In this document: positions 18,601 through 27,067 of the stretch, one piece after another
Position numbering within the stretch: the first letter of the stretch is position 1
Layout of the letters: each line of letters starts with the position of its first letter
Assembly (NCBI GenBank): GCA_944393215.1
Contig: CALXZL010000007.1
Location: 1-64,000 of the forward strand
Direction of reading: 5' to 3'
Length of the DNA stretch: 64,000 bases
Source of the DNA: an uncultured Alphaproteobacteria bacterium
GTDB taxonomy: Bacteria > Pseudomonadota > Alphaproteobacteria > RF32 > CAG-239
The notes under the pieces: model-generated
The model's database searches: none
What the model was told of the DNA's origin: nothing
Seen by the model: the letters and a program-made list of their open reading frames with translations, nothing else
Program-made: the position numbers and the translations under genes

Positions 18601-19114
18601 ATATTTCATGAAGTTTGACTATATGGGCTTCAGCCTCTTCCTTGCGGTTTTCAAGAAGCAAACGTCCGGCTTGTCCCTCCCAGCCGCCGGTCAAACAGAT
18701 CAGTCCTTCGTTCAGCTCTTCCAAATCGCTCATTTTAAGCTGAGCTCTTTCTCCCCGAGGTGGATTATCCAGATAAGAACGTTTCATCAAATGCATCAGG
18801 TTTTTATAGCCGGTTTCGTTCATCACTAAAATAATAATTTTGTCCGGCTCTATCACGCGTCCTTTAGACTTTAACAAATCATCGGCATCAGGATTGCGCA
18901 AAAAGAATTGCGCCCCCAAAATCGGCTTAATACCTTCATCCGAGGCATATTTTGACAAAGCCTTACCACAAAACAAATTGGCAGTATCGGTAATGGCAAT
19001 GGCGGGAATATTATTGTCATGCATAAAGTGGATTAAATTGGGCACAAGAATAGCACCTTCCGACAATGAATAAGCGGAATGAACACGTAAATGTACAAAT
19101 TTTGGTGCCGACAT
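15644..19114 (-). CDS. dnaE: DNA polymerase III alpha subunit
   Basis: Main replicative polymerase. The 1156-residue length is normal for DnaE1. The N-terminal PHP domain starts at HLRVHSAYSLSEGA; the catalytic palm carries VGPGRGSGAGSIVAW and the Asp pair of MPDFDVDFC (about residues 412-418); the finger region has FNKSHAAAYSLVSYQTAYL, and an OB-fold with tail follows (AGCVTSCQKRISKSGNKYAF). The ATG follows AAAGGG. The gene heads a transcript that runs into two membrane protein genes. A tail with the beta-clamp-binding segment is present but no internal proofreading exonuclease is visible. Confidence 0.98.
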   Translation of the reverse strand: MSAPKFVHLRVHSAYSLSEGAILVPNLIHFMHDNNIPAIAITDTANLFCGKALSKYASDEGIKPILGAQFFLRNPDADDLLKSKGRVIEPDKIIILVMNETGYKNLMHLMKRSYLDNPPRGERAQLKMSDLEELNEGLICLTGGWEGQAGRLLLENRKEEAEAHIVKLHEIFGNRLYMEISRIGLEQEQKTEETFIDWAYKYNIPLVATNEAYFMDADMYEAHDALICIAEGEYVANENRRKFSPNNRLRSTEEMIELFKDLPEAIENTVNIAMRCNFISQKVNPLLPIFECPGGRTQDEFITEEAYKGLNERMKIHVYHEGMTEEEKKEIDEKYYARLEYELSVIKKMGFPGYFLIVSDFIRWSKGHGVPVGPGRGSGAGSIVAWSLKITDLDPIKLDLLFERFLNPERVNMPDFDVDFCQENRYKTIEYVQNKYGFDHVAQIITYGKLQAKNVIRDVARVLQMPYTQADKISKMIPPGVQGKNPTLKESLEQVPELEEMRQNDPQINKLFDIGMKLEGLYRQSGMHAAGVVIGDRPLDELVPLYKDPKADMPVTQYDMKFVEETGLIKFDFLGLKTLTVIKKAVDWVKVSHGIDLDIDSVPLDDKETYQMLSRGDTAAVFQFESAGMKDVHKQIRPDRFEDLIAIVSLYRPGPMDNIPTYIKRKHGEEEITYLHPDLAPILDETYGIMVYQEQVMKIAQVLGGYTMGGADKLRKVMGKKMRDEIPKQRAMFTEGALKKGIPEATATAIFDQMEKFASYGFNKSHAAAYSLVSYQTAYLKAHYPVEFMCAVMTLDMTNVDKLQNYKEECKKLGFKVLPPDINHSEADFAVENGNIRYALGAIKGVGAANMQSIVDERKKHGPYKDLSDFIHRTDFKQINRRQLEQLCKAGAFDCLEKNRGKIFANIETIIQHIYSSTELKTSSQASLFGTEELHAKVKLADKPDWPELEKLKLEAEAIGFYLSAHPLDSYREGMEKLGVKSAAEVYGSVRVGDNIRAKLAGCVTSCQKRISKSGNKYAFLQLSDGSSSFEGLVFSEGLAKYEDIINSGLPLLVSVNITKDNEESMPRTMINFVETLDHAIANVASGMIIYVNDVSAVKPIHEVLRHDNNGVNKIYIKPEHPEWDVRIELSGGFAFVNDTISKIRGISGVTTIKEI

Positions 19115-19194
19115 CAGAAACCCTTTCCCAATATGCTTTCAGATTATAGCAATTTTGCTTCGGCTGGCAACTACAAAAATCAATATATTATTAC

Positions 19195-19226
19195 AAAAAA
19201 GCTCTCCGACCAGAGAGCTTTTATTT
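19195..19226 (-). terminator. Terminator downstream of prfA
   Basis: GCTCTC (19201-19206) pairs with GAGAGC (19213-19218), extended by A-T pairs and followed by T on the minus strand, directly after the prfA stop. Confidence 0.9.
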
Positions 19227-19227
19227 T

Positions 19228-20301
19228 TTAATCTAATTCAGACAACTTTTGCGCTTGATCCTCGGTTATCAACGCATCTATAATCTCATCCAACGCATCT
19301 CCCGATACAACTTCATCCAACTTATACAAAGTTAAGTTAATGCGGTGGTCGGTCACTCTGCCTTGCGGATAGTTATAGGTTCTGATTCTTTCGGATCTAT
19401 CTCCCGAGCCGACTTGCAATTTTCTTTTTTCCGAATATGCCGAATCAATACTTTCTTTTTGCATGTCATACAATTTGGCACGCAAGTGATTCATGGCTTT
19501 TTCTTTGTTCTTAAATTGTGACCTATCATCTTGGCACTGAACAACGACGCCTGTCGGAATATGCGTAATTCTAACTGCGGACTCGGTTCTGTTGACGTGT
19601 TGTCCTCCAGCACCTGACGCCCTGTATACATCAATTTTCAAATCTGCCGGATTTATATACATATCCACTTCTTCAATCTCCGGCAAAACCGCAACCGTTG
19701 CCGCCGAAGTATGGACTCGTCCTTGCGACTCCGTTACCGGAACACGTTGTACACGGTGCGCGCCCGACTCAAATTTCAAACGTGCAAAAACATCCTTCCC
19801 CGTGATTTTTGCCGTGGCTTCTTTATAACCGCCCAACTCATTTTCGGTTACGTCATTAACCTCAAATTTCCAGCCCATTTTTTGCGAATAGCGCTGATAC
19901 ATTTCAAACAAAACTGCCGCAAATAATGCCGCCTCGTCACCACCCGTACCGGCTCTGACTTCCAATATGGCGTTCTTTTCATCTTCTTCATCTTTGGGCA
20001 GCAAAAGAATCTTTACCTTCTTTTCAAGCTCCGGCAATTTTTCTTTTAACTCATAATATTCAGCCTCTGCCATTTCGCGCATTTCTTTATCTAATTCGGC
20101 ATCTTCCATCATGGCTTTGGCATCATTCATGTTTTTTTCTGCATGGTTCATCTCATTAACCGCTTCAACAACCGGGGTTAATGCCGCTAACTCCTTATTC
20201 ATGCGCACCAAGTCTTCCGAACTGATGTTCGGCTCGGACAATAATGCCTGAATTTCATCATGGCGATTGACAACATTACTTAACTTCTCTGCAAATGACA
20301 T
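19228..20301 (-). CDS. prfA: Peptide chain release factor 1
   Basis: Releases the peptide at UAA and UAG codons. The 357 residues include the universal GGQ motif ([12 protein letters not shown], about residue 232) that enters the peptidyl-transferase centre, and the RF1-type tripeptide in [15 protein letters not shown], here PVT rather than the usual PAT or PxT variants, which still fits RF1 and not RF2 (SPF). AGGAAAGAAG precedes the ATG. It follows ispG by 15 bases on the same strand, so ispG-prfA are one transcript. The methyltransferase PrmC gene is not adjacent here. Confidence 0.97.
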   Translation of the reverse strand: MSFAEKLSNVVNRHDEIQALLSEPNISSEDLVRMNKELAALTPVVEAVNEMNHAEKNMNDAKAMMEDAELDKEMREMAEAEYYELKEKLPELEKKVKILLLPKDEEDEKNAILEVRAGTGGDEAALFAAVLFEMYQRYSQKMGWKFEVNDVTENELGGYKEATAKITGKDVFARLKFESGAHRVQRVPVTESQGRVHTSAATVAVLPEIEEVDMYINPADLKIDVYRASGAGGQHVNRTESAVRITHIPTGVVVQCQDDRSQFKNKEKAMNHLRAKLYDMQKESIDSAYSEKRKLQVGSGDRSERIRTYNYPQGRVTDHRINLTLYKLDEVVSGDALDEIIDALITEDQAQKLSELD

Positions 20302-20316
20302 CTATTTCTTCTTTCC

Positions 20317-21393
20317 TTATCCTATTTTTTTTACTCTTTCTTCTACCAAACGAACCAATTCGTCAACAATATTTTCATTTTTAACCTTGTGATCGGGCTT
20401 TCCGCTTATGAAAATCATATTTTCATCACCTTTTCCGCCACAAACACCAAAATCGGTATGTCCCGCCTCTCCGGGACCGTTAACCACACAGCCCATAACC
20501 GCCAAACTCAAGGGCTGATTGATGTGGGCTAATCTTTCTTCCAATGCCTCTATGGTCTTTTGCACGTCATAGCCTCTTCTGGCGCAGGTCGGGCAAGAAA
20601 CAATCCGAATCCCTCTGTGTCTTAAATCCAGCGCTTTCAAAATCTCGTATCCGGCTTTGACTTCCTCTTCAACATCTGCCGTTAATGAAACACGCAACGT
20701 ATCTCCGATACCTTGCATCAACAAAGCGCCAATTCCCATGGCGGATTTAATGGTTCCCGTTCTCAAACCACCGGCTTCGGTCACGCCCAAATGAAGAGGA
20801 TAATCACAGGCTGCTGCCAATTTTTTATATGCTTCTATCATCAACATGGTGTTTGATGACTTGACGCTGATTTTAAACTCATCAAAATCATTATCTTCCA
20901 ACATCTTGGCTTGTTCCAAGGCACTTTCTACCAAAGCATCGGCACAAGGTTCGCCGTATTTTTCCAATAACCTTTTATCCAACGAACCGCCGTTAACCCC
21001 TATGCGAATCGAACAACCATAATCTTTTGCGGCTTGAACCACTGCCTTGACTCTGTCTGCTCCACCGATATTTCCCGGGTTTATTCGCAAACATGCCGCA
21101 CCGTTTTCTGCTGCCAAAATTCCTAGACGATAGTCAAAATGAATGTCGGCAACAACCGGAATTTTTACTTCCTTTGTGATGATTTTTAAGGCTCGTGCCG
21201 AATCTTCATCCGGACAAGAGCAGCGTGTTATATCGCACCCGACCGCTTCTTGTCTCTGTATTTGTTCTATTGTTGCCTTGGCATCTGAGGTCAATGTGTT
21301 GGTCATGGACTGAACGCTTATCGGAGAATCTCCTCCGACAAAGACATTTCCTACTCTTATCTTTTTACTTTTGCGGCGAACAATTTTTTCCAT
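20317..21393 (-). CDS. ispG: 4-hydroxy-3-methylbut-2-enyl diphosphate synthase (IspG/GcpE)
   Basis: Penultimate step of the MEP isoprenoid pathway, an iron-sulfur enzyme in the cytoplasm. The 358-residue protein is the short bacterial form: a TIM barrel beginning [17 protein letters not shown], then the 4Fe-4S domain with [11 protein letters not shown] and [12 protein letters not shown], supplying the three cluster cysteines and the Glu ligand. AAGGAAAATGA precedes the ATG. It lies downstream of the RodZ-like gene with a hairpin in the 74-base gap, so read-through from rodZ may be attenuated. This shows the organism uses the MEP rather than the mevalonate route. Confidence 0.97.
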   Translation of the reverse strand: MEKIVRRKSKKIRVGNVFVGGDSPISVQSMTNTLTSDAKATIEQIQRQEAVGCDITRCSCPDEDSARALKIITKEVKIPVVADIHFDYRLGILAAENGAACLRINPGNIGGADRVKAVVQAAKDYGCSIRIGVNGGSLDKRLLEKYGEPCADALVESALEQAKMLEDNDFDEFKISVKSSNTMLMIEAYKKLAAACDYPLHLGVTEAGGLRTGTIKSAMGIGALLMQGIGDTLRVSLTADVEEEVKAGYEILKALDLRHRGIRIVSCPTCARRGYDVQKTIEALEERLAHINQPLSLAVMGCVVNGPGEAGHTDFGVCGGKGDENMIFISGKPDHKVKNENIVDELVRLVEERVKKIG

Positions 21394-21420
21394 TTCATTT
21401 TCCTTTTCAATACAGAAAAA

Positions 21421-21449
21421 GGAAAATAGCAGACTCCTCTGCTATTTCC
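21421..21449. terminator. Hairpin between the RodZ-like gene and ispG
   Basis: AAATAGCAG (21424-21432) pairs with CTGCTATTT (21439-21447) around ACTCCT. On the minus strand it is followed by a T/C-rich tract rather than pure T, so it could be a weak terminator or attenuator between rodZ and ispG. Confidence 0.55.
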
Positions 21450-21467
21450 CTTTCCTTCTATCCTTTG

Positions 21468-22568
21468 CTAATCTTCGGCTTTGCTGATTATTTCATCTAC
21501 AGAAATATTCATTTTTTTATTGGGAGAGAATTTATAAATTTCTTTTCCTTCATACAGAACCTTTACTCCGTCTGCTCTTCCTACCGATAATTTTAAATTA
21601 TCGGCTTTGGGCAAAGTATAGCTGTCTCCTCCCTGCAAAACCTTACTGATATACAGCGTTTTGTCATTTCTGACTTCTATCCATGTTTCTTTTAATATAT
21701 TTAAAACCAATTCGCTTTTTGCTGTTTTTACCTTATCTGTCGATTGAACTTTTTCTTCCGATTTTACGGCTTCGGGCTGTTCTGCTTCCGTTTTTTCTTT
21801 GATTGTTTCTTGTTCTTCAAAACTTTTATTTGTTACCGTCACTTGTTGATTTTCTTCCACAGAACTAACATCTACTATCGGCAGTTCTTCTTTTGGCTCT
21901 TCAGCCTCCGTTTGTTTTGGGTTTTCTTGTTCTTCGGCTTCAATTACCTCGGCATTGGTACTATAATCTTCTACCTTGAGCGGAAAATTTACGTTTGTAT
22001 CTTCCGTAACTTCCGTTGCTACCATTTCTGAAGGCGAAACTTCTTCTGTATAGGCATATTGATTATACAGACTCCAGGCGCCATATACCAAAATCAGTGC
22101 TATTAAACTGATTAAAAGATATTTCTTACTCGGAACCGTGGCCTCTACTTGCGGCTCCATTACAAAATATGGATGTTTCTTCCTAAAATCTGCCTCGGCT
22201 TCTTCTTTGTACATCTTGACAATATTATTTCCGTCCAGCCCCAAATAATCGGCATATGAGCGGATAAAACCTATTCCGTACGGATATTCCGGAATGTTAT
22301 TATAATCACTTTCCTCTATCGCCTCGAGATAACTTTTACGGATGCACAAATCTTGCGATATTTCAGAAAATGTTTTGCCTTGCTTGTTGCGCATTTCTTT
22401 AAGCAGAAGACCTACTTTTCCTTCTTCCTTTTTTGTGGAAACGGTTTTCTTTTCTGAACTTTGTTCTGTTGCGACGATCTCTTCTTTAGCTTCGTTTTTG
22501 GCTTTTTTAGGTTCCTTTGTCACTTTGTTTTCCTCTGCTTTTGTTATGAATTTTTTTGATTGTTGCAT
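21468..22568 (-). CDS. RodZ-like cytoskeletal/helix-turn-helix membrane protein
   Basis: RodZ links MreB filaments to the membrane in rod-shaped cells. Layout: Lys/Glu-rich N-terminal extension (about 1-45), helix-turn-helix of the RodZ type (LLLKEMRNKQGKTFSEISQ, YLEAIEESDYNNIPEYPYG, about 53-110), one membrane helix (YLLISLIALILVYGAWSLY, about 150-170), a low-complexity acidic linker, and a C-terminal DUF4115 beta domain (ETWIEVRNDKTLYISKVLQ). The 366-residue size fits. It starts five bases after the ptsP stop, so the two genes are coupled. The N-terminal extension is longer than in E. coli RodZ. Confidence 0.88.
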   Translation of the reverse strand: MQQSKKFITKAEENKVTKEPKKAKNEAKEEIVATEQSSEKKTVSTKKEEGKVGLLLKEMRNKQGKTFSEISQDLCIRKSYLEAIEESDYNNIPEYPYGIGFIRSYADYLGLDGNNIVKMYKEEAEADFRKKHPYFVMEPQVEATVPSKKYLLISLIALILVYGAWSLYNQYAYTEEVSPSEMVATEVTEDTNVNFPLKVEDYSTNAEVIEAEEQENPKQTEAEEPKEELPIVDVSSVEENQQVTVTNKSFEEQETIKEKTEAEQPEAVKSEEKVQSTDKVKTAKSELVLNILKETWIEVRNDKTLYISKVLQGGDSYTLPKADNLKLSVGRADGVKVLYEGKEIYKFSPNKKMNISVDEIISKAED

Positions 22569-22573
22569 AATTT

Positions 22574-24838
22574 TTAATAAATTTCAATACCATGGTCATG
22601 GGCGTAGGATATTAATTGTGGTCTTAAAGTTTTTTTGTTTGATTTCAATAAACTGTGAACATAATCTTCAATTTCTTCAACGTTTATGCTTCTGACCATG
22701 CTTTTTACCCTTCCGAAGGAAGAGCCAGACATTGATAAGTTTCTGTATCCTAAACCTATTAATGCCATTGCCTCTATCGGATTTGATGCCATTTCTCCAC
22801 ATACCGAGCAATATACATGATGTTTGTTGGCTTTGCTTATTATCTCATTCATTACCGTCAAAAACGGTGCCGATAACACATCATATCTTTCCGTCAGCCT
22901 TGGATTTCCTCGGTCGCAGGCAAAGATAAATTGTGCTAAATCATTGGTCCCGATCGATATAAAATCGGTTTGTTCCAAAATCGAATCTAACTGAAAAATG
23001 ACTGACGGTACTTCTATCATTAAACCAACATTGACCTTCTTTGGTATCTTATCACTGCGACGCTTTTCTTTTTCCAATTCCAACATCAAAGTCTCTTTTG
23101 CTTCTTCAAACTCACTTAAATTGGTTATCATCGGAAACATAACATTTAATTCTTTTCCTGCCGCCGCTCTTAAAAAAGCACGAATCTGTTTTCTTAAAAT
23201 GGCTCTCCTATCTAATGTTATGCGAATCGAACGCCAACCTATTGCCGGATTTTCTTCTCCGACATTGCCCCAGTAAGGCAAAAGTTTATCCGAACCAACA
23301 TCCAAACTTCTGAAGACAACTTTCTTATCTCCGGATCTGTCCATTAATTCCTGATAATAAGAAATCTGACGGTCTACATCCGGCATTATCTCTGATGCCA
23401 TAAACGGTATTTCCGTTCGGTATAAGCCTATACCGTCACAGTTGGTACTTTCTATATAATCTAAATCAAATGCCAGACCTACATTCAGATATAAATTGAT
23501 GTTTATGCCGTCTTTGCTGCACGCCGGAAGTTCTCTTAACTCGGCTAATTTGGCTTGTAATCTTTGTCTTTCTTCTATCTTGGATCTAAAGTTGTCTTGA
23601 ACTTGCTGCGACGGTCTGATATATACATAACCTTCCATCCCGTCCACGGCTATCAGCTCTCCGGTTTTGGCTTCACTGAAAATCCCTTTAATTTTTGCAA
23701 CAACCGGAATATTTAAGGCTTTGGCAACAATTGCCACATGCATGGTCGGCGTGCCATCTTCTATGATTAATCCTCTTATTTTGCTATAATCATAATCCAT
23801 TAAATCTGCCGGTCCCATGGTTTGTGCCACAACAATTATATCCGGACTATCTATACTTTTGACTGAACCAAAATCTCCGCTCAAATATGAAGATAATCGA
23901 TCCGATACATCTCTTAAATCATGTAATCTTTCTCGCAAATAAACATCCGTTGTGCCTGACAACCGGTTCCACATATCTTCATAAGCACGTTCTACCGCAG
24001 CTTCTGCCGTTAAACCGCTCTGAATATTGTTTACCAACTTTTTATACCAACCCTTATCGCTGGCAAACATGCGGTAGGCATCTAATATATCAACATGCTC
24101 TCCTATGCCTAACTTAGCGGCATCTAACTTTTTATCCAAGTCGGCATTCATTTGACCAAAGGCTATTTCCAAACGGTGCAGTTCCTTTTCTTTATCTTCC
24201 GCGAAAATTTTGCTGACAATTTGGCGGCGTCTATGCACAACCGCAACACCCATGCCATAGCCTTTGCTTAGACTCAGTCCTTTGAGTTTTTCTCTATATC
24301 CCATCTGACTGCCGCGATCATAATTCTTGCGCCACTCCGACATTTCTTCAGAAGATACGATTTCGCTTAAAACCATTGCAACCGTTTCTAATATTTCTGT
24401 TTCTAATGCCGTATATTCGTGAAGCTCTTTGCTCTGCAACGCTAATACACCGACCGAACGATGCCACCTTATCAGTGGAATTCCGATGTAGGATTTATAG
24501 TTATCCTCTCCCAATTCGGGCTTATGCACAAATTTTGGATGAGACCATGCATCTGCCACACTTATTGTTCGGCTATTTTGCGCAACTTCTCCCGTCAAGC
24601 CTTCTCCAAAGCGAAATAATACTTTGTTGATTGCTTCTTCATTCATTTGATAGGCGGCAAATAAAACCAATCTGTTTCCGCCTATCGTGATATAGCAGGC
24701 GGCTGCATCCGCTTGCATTTGCTCAGCTATCATCTTGACTATCTTATTTAATTTGACTTCTATGCCGTCTTGACCTTCACTGATAGAGCGTAGCTGCTGT
24801 AAAATTTCCATTGCTTTGTTTATCGCCGGAGATTGCAT
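22574..24838 (-). CDS. ptsP: Phosphoenolpyruvate--protein phosphotransferase PtsP (EI-Ntr)
   Basis: First enzyme of the nitrogen phosphotransferase relay, which passes phosphate from PEP to NPr and EIIA-Ntr and regulates, rather than imports, solutes. The 754 residues comprise an N-terminal GAF domain (about 1-165), then the EI HPr-binding and phosphohistidine domains with the active His in DGTPTMHVAIVAKALNIP (about residue 365; the usual TSH is TMH here), and the PEP-binding TIM barrel (FRSLDVGSDKLLPY, MIEVPSVIFQ, ISIGTNDLAQF). TAGGAAAA precedes the ATG. It is the first gene of ptsP-rodZ(-ispG-prfA). Confidence 0.95.
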   Translation of the reverse strand: MQSPAINKAMEILQQLRSISEGQDGIEVKLNKIVKMIAEQMQADAAACYITIGGNRLVLFAAYQMNEEAINKVLFRFGEGLTGEVAQNSRTISVADAWSHPKFVHKPELGEDNYKSYIGIPLIRWHRSVGVLALQSKELHEYTALETEILETVAMVLSEIVSSEEMSEWRKNYDRGSQMGYREKLKGLSLSKGYGMGVAVVHRRRQIVSKIFAEDKEKELHRLEIAFGQMNADLDKKLDAAKLGIGEHVDILDAYRMFASDKGWYKKLVNNIQSGLTAEAAVERAYEDMWNRLSGTTDVYLRERLHDLRDVSDRLSSYLSGDFGSVKSIDSPDIIVVAQTMGPADLMDYDYSKIRGLIIEDGTPTMHVAIVAKALNIPVVAKIKGIFSEAKTGELIAVDGMEGYVYIRPSQQVQDNFRSKIEERQRLQAKLAELRELPACSKDGININLYLNVGLAFDLDYIESTNCDGIGLYRTEIPFMASEIMPDVDRQISYYQELMDRSGDKKVVFRSLDVGSDKLLPYWGNVGEENPAIGWRSIRITLDRRAILRKQIRAFLRAAAGKELNVMFPMITNLSEFEEAKETLMLELEKEKRRSDKIPKKVNVGLMIEVPSVIFQLDSILEQTDFISIGTNDLAQFIFACDRGNPRLTERYDVLSAPFLTVMNEIISKANKHHVYCSVCGEMASNPIEAMALIGLGYRNLSMSGSSFGRVKSMVRSINVEEIEDYVHSLLKSNKKTLRPQLISYAHDHGIEIY

Positions 24839-24936
24839 ATTTTTCCTACCCTAAAATTTTTTTCTGTTGTGATTTTCTTTATATTCTTTATATTATCTTT
24901 CATCAAGTTAATTTTACTTATTAAAGGATAAAAAAT

Positions 24937-25299
24937 ATGACCAATAATTATAAAAAAGGTGATAAAGATTCACGCCCCTGGGGCACTTGGGAAGTTTTGG
25001 ACGCCGGAGACGGATTTTGCGTTAAAAGAATTTGCGTCACTCCCGGAAATATTCTTTCTTTACAACTTCATCACTTCAGAGCCGAACACTGGATTATTGT
25101 TAAAGGAGAAGCTTTGGTTACTCTCGGAGATGAAAAAATCATTAAAAAAGCTAATGAATCTGTTTATATTCCCGCAGAAACAAAGCACAGAATCCAAAAT
25201 AATACTCAAAATAATATGGAATTTATTGAAATTCAGACCGGTGAAAATTTGGACGAAAACGACATTGTCCGTTTTCAAGATTCCTACGGACGCGTTTAA
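24937..25299 (+). CDS. Cupin-domain protein, mannose-6-phosphate isomerase type II-like
   Basis: A single beta-barrel cupin of 120 residues that matches the C-terminal isomerase domain of bifunctional GDP-mannose pyrophosphorylases (AlgA/ManC): RPWGTWEVLD, VTPGNILSLQLHHFRAEHWI, VKGEALVTLGDE, SVYIPAETKHRIQNN and FIEIQTGENLDENDIVRFQD. The metal-binding residues (HHxxxxEH motif and the later His) are present, so it may isomerise mannose 6-phosphate and fructose 6-phosphate. The pyrophosphorylase half is absent. AAAGGA precedes the ATG. A terminator follows, so it is monocistronic. It is transcribed divergently from ptsP. Confidence 0.88.
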   Translation: MTNNYKKGDKDSRPWGTWEVLDAGDGFCVKRICVTPGNILSLQLHHFRAEHWIIVKGEALVTLGDEKIIKKANESVYIPAETKHRIQNNTQNNMEFIEIQTGENLDENDIVRFQDSYGRV

Positions 25300-25326
25300 A
25301 TTTTTATCTTGCTATTCCTTATCTTG

Positions 25327-25358
25327 CATAAGTCGGCTTTGCCGACTTATGTTTTTTT
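25327..25358 (+). terminator. Terminator of the cupin gene
   Basis: CATAAGTCGGC (25327-25337) pairs perfectly with GCCGACTTATG (25341-25351) around TTT and is followed by seven T. Confidence 0.95.
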
Positions 25359-25445
25359 ATGCGAAAGATTCCGAAATGGACAAATTTTGTTCTTGATTTT
25401 TTATATTTTGGCTATATATTTGAATAAATTTTCAAGGACATTCTA

Positions 25446-26378
25446 ATGACTAAATATTTGTTACCAAGCAAAGAAGAAATTCTTTTTGCTATGAGCGAAC
25501 AGCCCCTCGGCGAAGGTGCTGAAGCTAAAGTTTATAAAATTCACACCAATCCAAAATATATGACTCGCGTCAGTTTGGATTGTCCGCCTTTAAATGAATT
25601 GGCTAAAATTATCAACGAAACTCCCATGATTGAGCAAAAAAATATTTTCGGTGAACGCAATTTTGCTCAAACTTTGGCGTATTGGAAAGATCCGGAAAAT
25701 CCTGAACAGCCTCTTTTGACTATTAATTTTTACTGTCCGGGAATTTCCATTGAAGTTCATAAATCTGGTCGGCCAAAACCTGATCCCGAAGAAGCGTTAA
25801 TTCGTACAAAGGTTTTAAGTGAAACAATCCTTAACCTTCCCGATAGTGCTTTTGATAAAATTTATGACGATTTGCACTTCCTTTCTTCCAGAAAACATAC
25901 TTTGGATGTGGGCGGAGGTTTGTTTACAAATACCGGTAATATTTTGTATTCTGCCGTTGATAACCAGATGTTTATCATCGATTTGCAACCTTTTATGGCT
26001 GATTATCCCGGTATTGATAAAAATCAAACTAAAGGTTTTAACACACCTCTTTATTTGACCAGAGGTTTGATGCCGGGAGCTTATTGTTATCGCAATGAAC
26101 ATGCTCAAGATCCGGACTTAATTAAGTATCGCACCGAAATTCTTGAGAAAATTATCTCCGGTGCCGAACGTAATAACCTTAATGATGTCGGTGGTTATCT
26201 CAGAGGTAATATGGATAAAATGCTCGGCTATTGGGAAGCTCAACTTCATATATTGAACATTCCCGAAAAATATAGCGAAAATTTCTTAACCAGAATCGGT
26301 TCCGTTAAAGATAAGCAACGCTATACCATTTCAAAAGATATTTTGACTTATGTTCGCGTCAGTGGAAAAGATATCTAA
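25446..26378 (+). CDS. Unknown protein with a possible divergent kinase-like fold
   Basis: A 310-residue soluble protein I cannot place in a family. The N-terminus has a Gly-rich loop PLGEGAEAKVYKI (about residues 20-32) like the nucleotide loop of kinases. Around residues 155-185, FTNTGNILYSAVDNQMFIIDLQPF-type order (Asn-Ile-Leu, then a hydrophobic-Ile-Asp strand) resembles the catalytic-loop Asn and metal-binding Asp of aminoglycoside phosphotransferase-like kinases. The HGD/HRD aspartate is not obvious, replaced by DVGGGLFTNTG, so it may be inactive or not a kinase. AAGGA precedes the ATG. It stands alone between two terminators. The kinase reading is inference from motif order only. Confidence 0.6.
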   Translation: MTKYLLPSKEEILFAMSEQPLGEGAEAKVYKIHTNPKYMTRVSLDCPPLNELAKIINETPMIEQKNIFGERNFAQTLAYWKDPENPEQPLLTINFYCPGISIEVHKSGRPKPDPEEALIRTKVLSETILNLPDSAFDKIYDDLHFLSSRKHTLDVGGGLFTNTGNILYSAVDNQMFIIDLQPFMADYPGIDKNQTKGFNTPLYLTRGLMPGAYCYRNEHAQDPDLIKYRTEILEKIISGAERNNLNDVGGYLRGNMDKMLGYWEAQLHILNIPEKYSENFLTRIGSVKDKQRYTISKDILTYVRVSGKDI

Positions 26379-26380
26379 AA

Positions 26381-26420
26381 AAATCCCTCCGAATCTCACG
26401 TTCGGAGGGATTTCTTTATT
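26381..26420. terminator. Bidirectional terminator, 13 bp stem
   Basis: AAATCCCTCCGAA (26381-26393) pairs perfectly with TTCGGAGGGATTT (26401-26413). It ends the 310-residue gene and also the convergent isochorismatase-family gene. Confidence 0.95.
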
Positions 26421-26427
26421 TTCCTTG

Positions 26428-26973
26428 TTATACTCGCTTTGCCCATACTTCCTTAAATTCCGGACTGCGTGAATTTTCCAACCACTCAAATATTGCCATT
26501 TCTACAGTTACAACATCCACGCCGTTGTGTAACAATCTTTGTATTCCCAATGCACTTTGCATTTCATTTCTTGAGGAGCAGGCATCTGCCGCTACAAATA
26601 CCTCATATCCTTCTTTTTGCAAATCTAACGCCGTTTGCAAAATACATAAATGGGTTTCTAATCCGGCAATAACTATTTGTTTTTTTCCTGACTGTCTTAT
26701 TCTTTCTCTTATCTCTTCATTTTTGTAGCATGAAAAAGTATCTTTTTCATAATAGGTAATTTCATCTCCTAAAACAATCCGCAAATCTATCATTGTCGGA
26801 CCAAAGCTATTATGATTCTGCTCGGCAACGATGAAAGGAATATTAAGTTTTTTGGCAATATCCAACAAAGCCGCACAACCGTTTATTACATCTCGAGGTC
26901 GTTCCTGTGCCGGTGCCAAGTGTTCTTGAACGTCTATTATTAACAATAACGAATCATCCTTCTTCATCAACAT
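26428..26973 (-). CDS. Isochorismatase-family cysteine hydrolase
   Basis: A 181-residue alpha/beta hydrolase of the isochorismatase/nicotinamidase superfamily. The catalytic Asp is in LLIIDVQEHL (Asp14), and the nucleophile Cys is in AGLETHLCILQTALDL; a Lys in the middle segment (YYEKDTFSCY) fits the third triad member. The start at 26973 is decided by a near-perfect Shine-Dalgarno (AAAGGAGGT) six bases upstream; a longer frame from 27033 adds a hydrophobic stretch that is very likely untranslated leader. Substrate cannot be predicted. It is a single gene, convergent with the 310-residue protein. Confidence 0.9.
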   Translation of the reverse strand: MLMKKDDSLLLIIDVQEHLAPAQERPRDVINGCAALLDIAKKLNIPFIVAEQNHNSFGPTMIDLRIVLGDEITYYEKDTFSCYKNEEIRERIRQSGKKQIVIAGLETHLCILQTALDLQKEGYEVFVAADACSSRNEMQSALGIQRLLHNGVDVVTVEMAIFEWLENSRSPEFKEVWAKRV

Positions 26974-27067
26974 TTCGACCTCCTTTGTAAATAGGTTATT
27001 GACTATCTTAACAAAATACATAATACTTCGCAATAAATAATTTAACTTTTATATCAGAAGAAATATC

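Noticed and set aside
26974-27033. Longer isochorismatase-family start
   Set aside because: A near-perfect Shine-Dalgarno lies inside this extension, directly before the ATG at 26973.
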